Assembly: GCA_045655645.1 (NCBI GenBank)
Contig: JAZOPS010000047.1
Span: forward strand, 3,095 to 67,094
Source of the DNA: Fimenecus sp045655645
GTDB taxonomy: Bacteria > Bacillota > Clostridia > Oscillospirales > Acutalibacteraceae
Reading direction: 5' to 3'
Length of the DNA stretch: 64,000 nucleotides
Both the position numbers and the translations under genes were made by a program. Shown piece by piece: positions 1 through 7,664 of this stretch (the first letter of the stretch is position 1; each line of letters begins with the position of its first letter). The notes beneath the pieces are model-generated. The model saw only the letters and a program-made list of their open reading frames with translations, was not told the origin of the DNA and ran no database searches.

Positions 1-90
1 CACAGAGCCCTTGATTTCGGTCAGTCAGTACCATTTATGAAGCGTATGGACGAAATCTTCGCAAACCCACAAGAAATTGAAAATTGGTAA
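1..90 (+). CDS. C-terminal end of an unidentified protein (partial)
   Basis: An open frame enters from the left edge and stops with TAA at 88-90, giving 29 residues that end in EIENW. It is followed at once by a strong hairpin terminator, which supports it as the true end of a gene. The fragment is too short to assign a family. It resembles an ordinary soluble-protein tail, with no membrane segment and no cysteines. Confidence 0.6.
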   Translation, partial: HRALDFGQSVPFMKRMDEIFANPQEIENW

Positions 91-94
91 AATA

Positions 95-127
95 AAAGAG
101 AGTACACCGTACTCTCTTTATTTTTTT
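95..127. terminator. Bidirectional intrinsic terminator
   Basis: An 11-bp perfect stem (95-105 with 109-119) has a 3-nt loop and is followed by seven T on the + strand. On the other strand the A-rich 91-97 gives a shorter T tract. It separates the convergent left-edge gene and the PLP decarboxylase, whose stop codon overlaps the stem. Confidence 0.85.
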
Positions 128-1449
128 ACAACCAAAATTTTATCTATATTATATTTCTTGAATAATTCAATATGCTCATTAGTGATTTTTTCGCCACTTA
201 CTGCAATGGGGATAGCAGGGGGGCAAGATACACAAGGACTAGCACAAACCCGACCGAGTGCATTTTGAACATCTATTTCTTCACTCTCGCAGAAAATGCT
301 TTCACGAATTGTCAAAACTCTTTCTGCCTTTGGAATTTCAATGTTTGAAGCATCTTTTTTAGCATCTGCATTGATGTTTTCAAAGGCTTTTTTTAGTTTC
401 TCAAAATCTTCGTCACTATTTTGAGGTGAGAACATAAACACTACAAAATCATCATCAGCAAATTCAAATTCAATGCCGCATCCACGAAGATAACATTTGA
501 AATCAATGTCAAACCCACGAAAATCAACTGTAAGCTTCAATGACTCGGCTGATAAAATTCCAAATCCCTTTGAGTTGATTAAAACTCTCAATTCTGCAAC
601 CTTTTGAGCGCAAATTTCAATATCTTCTTTGAGTTTTTCATCAATATATCTGTTACATAAATCTAAAGATTGCAAAATCAAATATGATGGACTCGTTGAA
701 CCGAAAATTGCCATTGCATTAACTACATTTTGTGAGAAATTGTATTTATCACTTTTTGCAATGTGCAAATATCCACCACCTGTGAGCACAGGCAGAGTCT
801 TGTGAGCCGAGTCGCAACACATATCAGCACCAAGGCTTATTGGGTGCAAATCATTCTTATAAAACTTCAAGTAACTACCGTGAGCGTTGTCAACGAGAAG
901 GGGAATATCATGCTTTTTGCACACCTTTGCAATGCTCTCAATATCACTCATTCCACCCAAATAATCAGGGCTTGTGATATACACTGCAAATGGCTTGGCT
1001 TCAAGGTTTTTGAGAGCATTTTCAACCATTTGACCAGTCACAATGCAAGAACAAATGCTATCTGTATTTTCGGGATAAATCCATTCCACATTTGCATCAA
1101 GCTTTGCAAGTGCATATATAAATGACTTGTGAGCATTTCGTCCTGCTAACACGAATGGACGAGTGCTTTTATCTGCTTTTAAATATGCCAAATAAAGCAT
1201 TGCATTTATGCTCTGACTTGAGCCACCTGCAGAATAAACCGTCTTTGCAGTATCAAAAAGGTGAGTGGCATTTTCTTCGCTTTTTCTGATTATTCCGTCA
1301 GGTGCATATAATTCATCTGCACCATTTATTTCAGTAATATCAAAGGCTTCAAAGCCTAAAAAAGACACACCCTTATGACCCGGCATGTGAAGTCGGGCAG
1401 TATTACTTTTAATGTAATTCTGCACAAAGTCAAAAATTGGTGTGTCCAT
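118..1449 (-). CDS. Orn/Lys/Arg decarboxylase-family PLP enzyme
   Basis: Fold-type I PLP-dependent enzyme of 443 aa. The N-terminal HMPGHKG motif and the pyridoxal-lysine region CDSAHKTLPVLTGGG (about residues 215-230) are diagnostic of the Orn/Lys/Arg decarboxylase major domain. The length fits the short Gram-positive class (SpeA/YaaO-like), which lacks the N-terminal wing domain of the enterobacterial enzymes. Substrate cannot be read from sequence; arginine or lysine are the usual ones, leading to agmatine or cadaverine. It starts 12 bp after the SCIFF maturase stop, with an AAGGA site inside the maturase end, so it is likely the last gene of that operon. Why a decarboxylase follows the SCIFF pair is unclear. 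Confidence 0.85.
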   Translation of the reverse strand: MDTPIFDFVQNYIKSNTARLHMPGHKGVSFLGFEAFDITEINGADELYAPDGIIRKSEENATHLFDTAKTVYSAGGSSQSINAMLYLAYLKADKSTRPFVLAGRNAHKSFIYALAKLDANVEWIYPENTDSICSCIVTGQMVENALKNLEAKPFAVYITSPDYLGGMSDIESIAKVCKKHDIPLLVDNAHGSYLKFYKNDLHPISLGADMCCDSAHKTLPVLTGGGYLHIAKSDKYNFSQNVVNAMAIFGSTSPSYLILQSLDLCNRYIDEKLKEDIEICAQKVAELRVLINSKGFGILSAESLKLTVDFRGFDIDFKCYLRGCGIEFEFADDDFVVFMFSPQNSDEDFEKLKKAFENINADAKKDASNIEIPKAERVLTIRESIFCESEEIDVQNALGRVCASPCVSCPPAIPIAVSGEKITNEHIELFKKYNIDKILVVKK

Positions 1450-1461
1450 TTGTTTTATTCC

Positions 1462-2835
1462 TTATTTGTCGTAGTTTTCTGCCACTTGAATCATAACTGC
1501 GCATTCAATACGCTTTTTGAATAATTCGCAACCATATTCATAAATACCTGTGATTTTGCCTGAAGCGTGATAAGAGTTTGCAGCGCAACCACCTGAGCAA
1601 TAAAGCTTAGCCCAACAATCGTTACATTCAGGTCTTGCATAAGCGTTGCAAAGCTTGAATTCATTCTGAATTTCTTTGTTTGTAACACCGTCATAAATGT
1701 TACCAAGCAAATATTTTGTGTCACCAACAAACTGATGGCAAGGGTAAAGGTCACCAGTAGGTGTAACTGCCATATATTCAGTACCTGAGCCACAACCTGA
1801 AATTCTTTTGTAAATGCAAGGACCATGTGTTAAGTCGAGCATATAGTGATAGAATGTGAAGCCGTTGCCATTCTTTTTACGCTTAATCATTTCTTTTGCA
1901 AGAATTTCATATTGCTCAAAAAGCTTTGGCAAATCTTCTTCTGTCAAAGCAGAAGCATCATTTGGTGCACATACAACAGGTTCCATACTAAGTTCTGTAA
2001 AGCCAAGGTCAGCCATGTGGAAAATATCGTTAGTGAAATCCACATTCTTATGTGTGAATGTGCCACGCATATAATAGTTTTTACCGCCACGACGCTTAAC
2101 AAATTCTTGGAATTTTGGAACAATAGTGTCATAGCTACCGTGACCCATATAGTCAACTCTGAGTCTGTCGTGAACATCGCGTCTTCCGTCAAGACTAAGC
2201 ACCACATTGCTCATTTCACGGTTTGAAAACTCAATAACATCATCATCAATGAGCATTCCGTTTGTTGTAAGTGTGAAACGGAAATTCTTGTCATAGATTT
2301 TTTCTTGAACACGAGCGTATGAAACTAATTCTTTAACAACATCCCAGTTCATAAGTGGCTCGCCACCGAAGAAGTCAACTTCAAGGTTTCTTCTTGTACC
2401 TGAGTTTTCAATAAGAAAATCAAGTGCACGTTTACCAACTTCAAAGCTCATTAATGCTCTGTCACCGTGATATTTACCCTGACTTGCAAAGCAATATTCA
2501 CAGTTCAAGTTGCAAGTGTGAGCAACGTGAAGACAAAGAGCCTTGATAACTGTATTTCTGTTCTTGAAATCGAATGCCATACCCTCGTAAGTGTCAGGGG
2601 TATAGAGCTTGCCGTTTTCTTCAAGAGTTTTCACATCTTCAATACAATCAAGAACATCTTGTTCTGTAATCTGCTCATTCTTATATGTATCAATTATGTA
2701 CTTAACAATCTCGTCAGTTGTTTTGTCCTTATACATTGCGATAATGTCATAAGCAACTTCATCAACAACGTGAACAGAACCTGAACACATATCAAGCACA
2801 ATGTTATATCCATTTAATTTATATTGATGTACCAT
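1462..2835 (-). CDS. scfB: SCIFF radical SAM maturase
   Basis: Radical SAM/SPASM enzyme of 457 aa that installs thioether cross-links in the SCIFF peptide encoded just upstream. An N-terminal PqqD-like peptide-recognition region occupies roughly residues 1-80. The 4Fe-4S motif CNLNCEYC (CX3CX2C) lies near residue 107. The C-terminal SPASM region carries many cysteines (CGSGTEY, CHQF, CNDCW, CSGGC) for auxiliary clusters. The start is placed at the ATG at 2835 (MVHQYKLNGYN), which has an AAGGA site upstream; the longer frame back to 2877 has no such site. The SCIFF precursor lies 73 bp upstream on the same strand, the standard arrangement for this family in Clostridia. Confidence 0.95.
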   Translation of the reverse strand: MVHQYKLNGYNIVLDMCSGSVHVVDEVAYDIIAMYKDKTTDEIVKYIIDTYKNEQITEQDVLDCIEDVKTLEENGKLYTPDTYEGMAFDFKNRNTVIKALCLHVAHTCNLNCEYCFASQGKYHGDRALMSFEVGKRALDFLIENSGTRRNLEVDFFGGEPLMNWDVVKELVSYARVQEKIYDKNFRFTLTTNGMLIDDDVIEFSNREMSNVVLSLDGRRDVHDRLRVDYMGHGSYDTIVPKFQEFVKRRGGKNYYMRGTFTHKNVDFTNDIFHMADLGFTELSMEPVVCAPNDASALTEEDLPKLFEQYEILAKEMIKRKKNGNGFTFYHYMLDLTHGPCIYKRISGCGSGTEYMAVTPTGDLYPCHQFVGDTKYLLGNIYDGVTNKEIQNEFKLCNAYARPECNDCWAKLYCSGGCAANSYHASGKITGIYEYGCELFKKRIECAVMIQVAENYDK

Positions 2836-2908
2836 AAAATTATCCTTCTCAACAAAAAACAGGTAATACAAATGCATTACCTGCTTTAAGCAATAGATTT
2901 TTTAGTTC

Positions 2909-3058
2909 TTATTTGCTTTCAACATTTTCGCACTGCTGATTAGCAACACCACAAGATGTCTTGCAAGCTGACTGGCAAGATGTCTGGCATTCGCCACAAC
3001 CGCCTTTAACTGCGCTTTCCTGAAGGTTTCTTGTTTCGATAGTCTTAATTCTTTCCAT
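2909..3058 (-). CDS. scfA: SCIFF six-cysteine RiPP precursor peptide
   Basis: A 49-codon gene read by hand on the minus strand. It begins MERIKTIETRNL and has exactly six cysteines, at positions 21, 24, 28, 32, 36 and 43, matching the SCIFF (six cysteines in forty-five residues) family. An AGGAG site lies 7-8 nt before the ATG. A good promoter sits at 3102-3130 and the maturase follows. SCIFF is nearly universal in Clostridia and thought to be a ribosomally made, thioether-bridged peptide, but its physiological role is not established. The leader-like part (1-20) is conserved-looking and the Cys-rich part is the core. Confidence 0.95.
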   Translation of the reverse strand: MERIKTIETRNLQESAVKGGCGECQTSCQSACKTSCGVANQQCENVESK

Positions 3059-3101
3059 GATAATATCTCCTATCTGAATAGTTTCAAATATTTACAGAAA
3101 A

Positions 3102-3130
3102 AGTATATCATAACCCACATTTTGTGTCAA
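3102..3130 (-). promoter_or_regulatory. SigA-type promoter of the SCIFF operon
   Basis: On the minus strand there is TTGACA (3125-3130), a 17-bp spacer and TATACT (3102-3107), about 44 nt before the SCIFF start codon. No operator-like palindrome is obvious, which fits constitutive expression. Confidence 0.8.
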
Positions 3131-3171
3131 GATATTTATTGTTGTGTTAGTTAGATAAATTGGGGGTTGTA

Positions 3172-3287
3172 GAACAGAACGCAGAGTGCAAAGTGCAGAA
3201 TGCAGAGTGTTGGAACTGCGTTGCAATTATATAGATGTAACTAATTTAGTGCGTTGTAGGGGACGATGACCCCAGCGCCCCGATGAA
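3172..3287. repeat. Intergenic repeat-like sequence with TGTAGGGGACGATG module
   Basis: Non-coding sequence between SCIFF and the next gene. It has short direct repeats of the type GCAGAGTGCAAAGTGCAGAATG at 3181-3210, written here as a run of GCAGA/GTGCA units, followed by TGTAGGGGACGATGACCCC (3255-3273). The core GTAGGGGACGATG recurs at 34188, and a TGTAGGGG-bounded element lies at 10795. It is more GC-rich than its surroundings and looks like debris of a small repeat family. Confidence 0.5.
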
Positions 3288-3291
3288 AATA

Positions 3292-3321
3292 TTGACAATT
3301 TATTTTGCTTTATGATATATT
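3292..3321 (+). promoter_or_regulatory. Putative promoter for the 3348 gene
   Basis: TTGACA (3292-3297), an 18-bp spacer and TATATT (3316-3321), about 27 nt before the GTG start at 3348. Confidence 0.6.
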
Positions 3322-3347
3322 GAATGTACAGGAAAGGAGAGAAAAAT

Positions 3348-3965
3348 GTGGGTATTATTAGAATTGCTATTGGAATTATAATAGGTCTTATTGTATTGCT
3401 ATTTCTCCTAAAATCAAATAAAATACATAAAAAACAGGTGCTACTTATTACTACAGTGGTTGTTGTTTTAGTTTGCACTTTATTGGCTTTTATACCATTT
3501 GAAAATGCATTTATAACTTTTCCTACAGCAGATAAATCATTTAATTATTTTCATGGAAAAAATATGAATGTGCAAATTGTGTTGGATGGTGAAGTTTCAA
3601 GTTTTGTTCTGGCTGGTGATAATAGCAAACATACCATTCAACTTGTACCAAAGACTAATAATGGTTGGAAAATTGCGAGAGGTACAGATTCAAAGAAAGT
3701 TTTGCATAAGATAATAGATGGTTATTCTGTAACTATTTACAGATATAAGGATTCTCAAGACTATTTTGTTAGCGTAGTAAACACAAAAAGTGGAAACGTT
3801 GAGATAACTGATAATTGTGATTCAAAATTTTGTGCTTTGGGTTATGAAAAAGAAACATTGAAAGAAACTTTTTACAGTTATTATGCTGTAATTGAAAGTT
3901 ATGATGACAGTTATTGTTTAATAATAGACGATAAAGAAATCCCTTTACATAAAACAACTGAATAA
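3348..3965 (+). CDS. Small membrane-anchored protein of unknown function
   Basis: No family recognised. The start is placed at GTG 3348 because AAAGGAGAG lies about 7 nt upstream; an ATG at 3324 is in frame but has no ribosome site. The resulting 205-aa protein has two hydrophobic segments near the N-terminus (about residues 3-22 and 32-50) and then roughly 150 residues of polar, beta-rich sequence with a few cysteines (CDSKFC). It is probably exposed outside the membrane. It stands alone, with its own promoter and terminator. Codon use is AT-rich and slightly unlike the neighbouring metabolic genes. Confidence 0.65.
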   Translation: MGIIRIAIGIIIGLIVLLFLLKSNKIHKKQVLLITTVVVVLVCTLLAFIPFENAFITFPTADKSFNYFHGKNMNVQIVLDGEVSSFVLAGDNSKHTIQLVPKTNNGWKIARGTDSKKVLHKIIDGYSVTIYRYKDSQDYFVSVVNTKSGNVEITDNCDSKFCALGYEKETLKETFYSYYAVIESYDDSYCLIIDDKEIPLHKTTE

Positions 3966-3971
3966 CATTCA

Positions 3972-4005
3972 AACCGATAAGCAAATGCTTGTCGGTTTTT
4001 CTTTT
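3972..4005 (+). terminator. Intrinsic terminator
   Basis: A 12-bp stem with one G-T pair (3972-3983 with 3986-3997) and a 2-nt loop on paper, followed by a T-rich tract. It ends the 3348 gene. Confidence 0.8.
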
Positions 4006-4111
4006 GTTTTAAAATATATTTTGAAAAACATCTATTATTTTTTGAAATTTTATGATATGATATTGAATGTATAACTATGTTTATTAGATTTTGAAAGAAG
4101 ATGACGTTTTA

Positions 4112-5572
4112 ATGTCAAAAAAATGTGATGTGCTCATAGTCGGTTGCGGTGTCGCAGGGCTCAATACAGCACTTTCATTACCCGAAAATCTTAATATTAT
4201 AATCCTTGCAAAAAAGAGTAACACAGACTCAAACTCATCTCTTGCACAAGGTGGCGTTGCTGCGGTTCTCGACTTAGAAAATGATAGTTATGAATTGCAT
4301 ATCAACGACACAATGATTGCGGGCAAGCACGCTAATGATATTGACGCGGTTACAACTCTCGTGGAAGAAGGTCCCGCCGAGATTTACAAAATTATCGAAT
4401 ACGGTGTTGAATTCGATAAAAGAGAAGACGGCGAACTGAATATGACTCTCGAGGGTGGTCATTGCAGAAGAAGAATTGTACACCATAAAGACACAACAGG
4501 CGCCGAGATGGTTCGTGCAATGGTTCTTGAAGCACAAAAGAGAAAGAATATCACCATAATCGAAAACACACCTGTTTTCAAACTCACAAGAGTAAAAAGT
4601 GGTATTTGCGCTCACGTTCTCACAGATGACGGACAAGACCAGATTTTCTCTTCATATTGTGTTCTCGCAACAGGTGGCATCGGTCGTGTTTATAAATACA
4701 CAACAAACCCAAAGGTTGCAACGGGTGACGGTGTCCGTCTTGCATTTGAGCTTGGTGCTCGAATTAAAGATTTAAGTTATGTTCAGTTCCACCCAACTGC
4801 TTTCAACTCTGACGAAAATGAGCAGTTTTTAATCAGTGAAGCAGTTCGTGGCGAGGGTGCTTATCTTCTCAACTGCAATAAAGAAAGATTTATGCACCGT
4901 TATGACGAAAGACTTGAACTTGCCCCTCGTGATGTTGTTTCAAAGTCAATTATTATTGAATCTCGTCGTACAGGTAGCAACAATTTCTATCTTGATATAA
5001 CACACCGTGAAAAAGAATATCTCTTAAACCGCTTCCCCGGTATTCATAAAGGCTGTTTGAGATATAATGTTGATATCACAAAGGATTTGATTCCAATTTT
5101 CCCTTGCCAGCATTATTTGATGGGTGGCATTGAAGTTGATTTGAATTCTCGCACAACAATTTCAAGACTCTATGCAGTTGGTGAATGTGCAAATACGGGT
5201 GTTCACGGCAAAAACCGACTTGCAAGTAACTCATTACTTGAAGCGCTTGTATTCGGTAAGCGTTGCGCAGATGATATAATTCGTTGTATCGATATGAAAT
5301 ACCCCGAAGTGCAGATTTCTGAAATCGAAAGTGAAGACCTTGACGGGGCGCCACTTATGAAAGGTGTTCGCACAGAAATCCGTAATATTATGCAACGCTC
5401 ATATTTCGTAATGCCTGCAAATGAAGATGCGGTGCGAAACGGATATAAACGAGTTCGAGAAATACTGACTCGACTTAAAAATGGTAAGTTCAAAATTACC
5501 CCTGACTATTGCGAAGCATTAAGCCTTGCAACAGTTGCCTATATAATTCTCAAGGAGGTCAATGACCAATGA
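4112..5572 (+). CDS. nadB: L-aspartate oxidase
   Basis: FAD-dependent oxidation of L-aspartate to iminoaspartate, the first step of de novo NAD synthesis. The FAD-binding motif VLIVGCGVAGLNTALS lies near residues 7-22. SSLAQGGVAAVL, the HPTAF segment and GEGAYL are typical of the fumarate reductase/NadB flavoprotein family. The ATG at 4112 is preferred to an in-frame TTG at 4091, which has no ribosome site. At 486 aa it is somewhat short against about 510-540 aa for many homologues, with a trimmed helical C-terminus. It overlaps nadC by 4 nt (ATGA), so the two are translationally coupled. No nadA (quinolinate synthase) is next to it. Confidence 0.93.
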   Translation: MSKKCDVLIVGCGVAGLNTALSLPENLNIIILAKKSNTDSNSSLAQGGVAAVLDLENDSYELHINDTMIAGKHANDIDAVTTLVEEGPAEIYKIIEYGVEFDKREDGELNMTLEGGHCRRRIVHHKDTTGAEMVRAMVLEAQKRKNITIIENTPVFKLTRVKSGICAHVLTDDGQDQIFSSYCVLATGGIGRVYKYTTNPKVATGDGVRLAFELGARIKDLSYVQFHPTAFNSDENEQFLISEAVRGEGAYLLNCNKERFMHRYDERLELAPRDVVSKSIIIESRRTGSNNFYLDITHREKEYLLNRFPGIHKGCLRYNVDITKDLIPIFPCQHYLMGGIEVDLNSRTTISRLYAVGECANTGVHGKNRLASNSLLEALVFGKRCADDIIRCIDMKYPEVQISEIESEDLDGAPLMKGVRTEIRNIMQRSYFVMPANEDAVRNGYKRVREILTRLKNGKFKITPDYCEALSLATVAYIILKEVNDQ

Positions 5573-6405
5573 AATTAAATCAGTTTTATGTAGATAATCT
5601 TATCAAAGAAGCAATCAGCGAAGATATTAACTATATTGATGTTTCAGCGGATTACTTAATACCTGAAAATCAAAGAAACGACTCATATTTTGTAGCAAAG
5701 GCTGACGGTGTTCTTTGCGGTTTAGATATCGCAATGCGAGTTTTCACTTTGCTTGACGATACTTTCACATACACAGTTCATAAATACGATGGTGACGAAG
5801 TTAAAGCAGGAGATTTGATTGTTGAATTCAACGGCAAAACTGCTTGCCTTTTAAAAGGTGAAAGAACAGCTCTTAACATTATTCAACACATGTCAGGCAT
5901 CGCAACTGCAACAAATAAGGCGGTAAAACTCGTTGAAGGTACAAATGCATCTGTTACAGATACAAGAAAAACATTACCTGGACTTCGTGCATTACAGAAA
6001 TATGCAGTAGTTTGTGGTGGTGGCAAAAACCACAGATATAACCTTTCTGACGGTGCAATGCTTAAAGATAACCACATTGATGCAGGTGGCGGAATTACAA
6101 ATGCAGTTGCAATTCTTCGCTCTAAACTTGGTCACATGGTTAAAATCGAAGTTGAAACTCGTAATTTTGACGAAGTTAAAGAAGCAGTTGAAGCTGGTGC
6201 TGACATCATTATGCTTGACAATATGACAAATGCACAGATGAAAGAATGTGTAGAATATATTGACGGCAGAGCAAAAACAGAAGCATCAGGTAATATCACT
6301 CTCGACAATATTGCAGAAGTTGCAAAAACAGGTGTTGATATTATTTCTCTCGGTGCATTGACACATTCCGTAAAAGCATTTGATATTTCAATGAAAATGA
6401 GATAA
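5569..6405 (+). CDS. nadC: Nicotinate-nucleotide pyrophosphorylase (quinolinate PRTase)
   Basis: Converts quinolinate and PRPP to nicotinate mononucleotide, CO2 and PPi. The 278-aa length is normal. TDTRKTLPGLR, the CGGGKNHRYNLSDG segment and KDNHI (about residues 125-167) are the substrate- and PRPP-binding signatures; IEVETRN and DIIMLDNM follow. AAGGAGG sits about 9 nt before the ATG, inside nadB. It forms an operon with nadB and probably folC, which starts 2 nt after its stop. Confidence 0.96.
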   Translation: MKLNQFYVDNLIKEAISEDINYIDVSADYLIPENQRNDSYFVAKADGVLCGLDIAMRVFTLLDDTFTYTVHKYDGDEVKAGDLIVEFNGKTACLLKGERTALNIIQHMSGIATATNKAVKLVEGTNASVTDTRKTLPGLRALQKYAVVCGGGKNHRYNLSDGAMLKDNHIDAGGGITNAVAILRSKLGHMVKIEVETRNFDEVKEAVEAGADIIMLDNMTNAQMKECVEYIDGRAKTEASGNITLDNIAEVAKTGVDIISLGALTHSVKAFDISMKMR

Positions 6406-6407
6406 AT

Positions 6408-7655
6408 ATGAATTTTAACGAATCAGTAGAATACATCCATTCACTTTTAGCATTTGGAATCAAACCGGGATTAGAGCGAATCGGGATGCTTTTGGACTTG
6501 CTCGATAACCCACAGGACAAATTACAATTTGTGCATATCGCAGGCACAAACGGTAAAGGCTCAACATCCACAATGATTTCTAATATGCTCATAGCGAGTG
6601 GTAAAAAAACAGGGCTTTTCACATCCCCCTATGTTATTGATTTCTGTGAAAGAATTCAAATCAATGGTGAAAATGTGGATAAAAACATTTTCGCAGAATG
6701 TGTAACAGAAGTCCGTAACAAAATAGAAGAATTAAACAAAAAAGATATTATCATTACCGAATTTGAAGCAATCACAGTTTCAGCTTTTCTCTGCTTTTTA
6801 AAAGCAGGGTGTGAATATGTTGTGCTTGAAGTTGGTCTTGGTGGACGCTTTGATGCAACCAATGTGATAAAGAATTCAAAGGCAGTTGTAATAACCTCAA
6901 TTTCTCTTGACCATGTGGCAATTTTAGGTGATACAATTGAAAAAATTGCCTTTGAAAAGTGCGGAATAATCAAAGAAAAGTGCTGTGTAATAACATCTTC
7001 AAATCAACATAAAGACGCTCTTAAAATAATCACAGAAACTTGTAATAACAAAAATTGTAACCTGATTATCACAAATCCGCACAAAGCTGAAATTCTTGAT
7101 GATTTAATTTTCGGTACAGTTTTTGCTTATGACGAGAATGTTTACAAGACAAAACTTACGGGTAATCACCAAATTGAAAATACAGTAAACGCAATTGAGT
7201 GCGCAAAGGTGCTTGGAATAAATGATATTGCAATTGCTCAAGGTGTTGAAAACACAAGAATGATTGCACGAATGGAAATTATTGGCGAAAATCCACTAAT
7301 AATCCGCGACGGTGGTCACAACGAAGGTTGTGCCGAAGCACTTTATAATTTCCTTACGAAATATAATGTGCAAAATATCAATATGCTTATAGGTCTTATG
7401 GCTGATAAGGATGTTGAAGGCTATGTACAAAAAATCGCACCACTTTGCAAGTCTGTTATAACTGTGACACCGTCTAACCCAAGAGCATTAAACGGTGTAG
7501 ACCTGAAAGTTATTGCAGAAAAATATTGTGAAAACACAAAATTTATAGATAATCCCAAAGAGGGTTACAAATATATTCTTTCAAACACCAAAAAAGACGA
7601 AACAATACTCGTCTGTGGCTCATTTTATTTAATGAGTGACATATTTGGGGAATAG
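6408..7655 (+). CDS. folC: Folylpolyglutamate synthase / dihydrofolate synthase
   Basis: Mur-ligase-fold ATP-dependent ligase that adds glutamate to folates and may also make dihydrofolate from dihydropteroate. The P-loop HIAGTNGKGSTSTM lies around residues 43-56, the VLEVGLGGRFDATN folate/Mg region around residue 140, and the C-terminal domain includes IRDGGHNEGC. The 415-aa length is normal. It starts 2 nt after nadC and is followed 9 nt later by the mannosidase, so nadB-nadC-folC-mannosidase could be one transcript. Confidence 0.94.
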   Translation: MNFNESVEYIHSLLAFGIKPGLERIGMLLDLLDNPQDKLQFVHIAGTNGKGSTSTMISNMLIASGKKTGLFTSPYVIDFCERIQINGENVDKNIFAECVTEVRNKIEELNKKDIIITEFEAITVSAFLCFLKAGCEYVVLEVGLGGRFDATNVIKNSKAVVITSISLDHVAILGDTIEKIAFEKCGIIKEKCCVITSSNQHKDALKIITETCNNKNCNLIITNPHKAEILDDLIFGTVFAYDENVYKTKLTGNHQIENTVNAIECAKVLGINDIAIAQGVENTRMIARMEIIGENPLIIRDGGHNEGCAEALYNFLTKYNVQNINMLIGLMADKDVEGYVQKIAPLCKSVITVTPSNPRALNGVDLKVIAEKYCENTKFIDNPKEGYKYILSNTKKDETILVCGSFYLMSDIFGE

Positions 7656-7664
7656 GGGAAACTT

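Noticed and set aside
3324..3347. Upstream ATG start for the 3348 gene
   Set aside because: It lies right after the -10 box and has no ribosome site, while GTG 3348 has AAAGGAGAG at the right distance.
4006..4111. Promoter or NAD-related riboswitch/NiaR site before nadB
   Set aside because: TTGAAA and TATGAT strings exist but not at workable spacing, and no clear palindrome or riboswitch-like structure could be recognised by eye.
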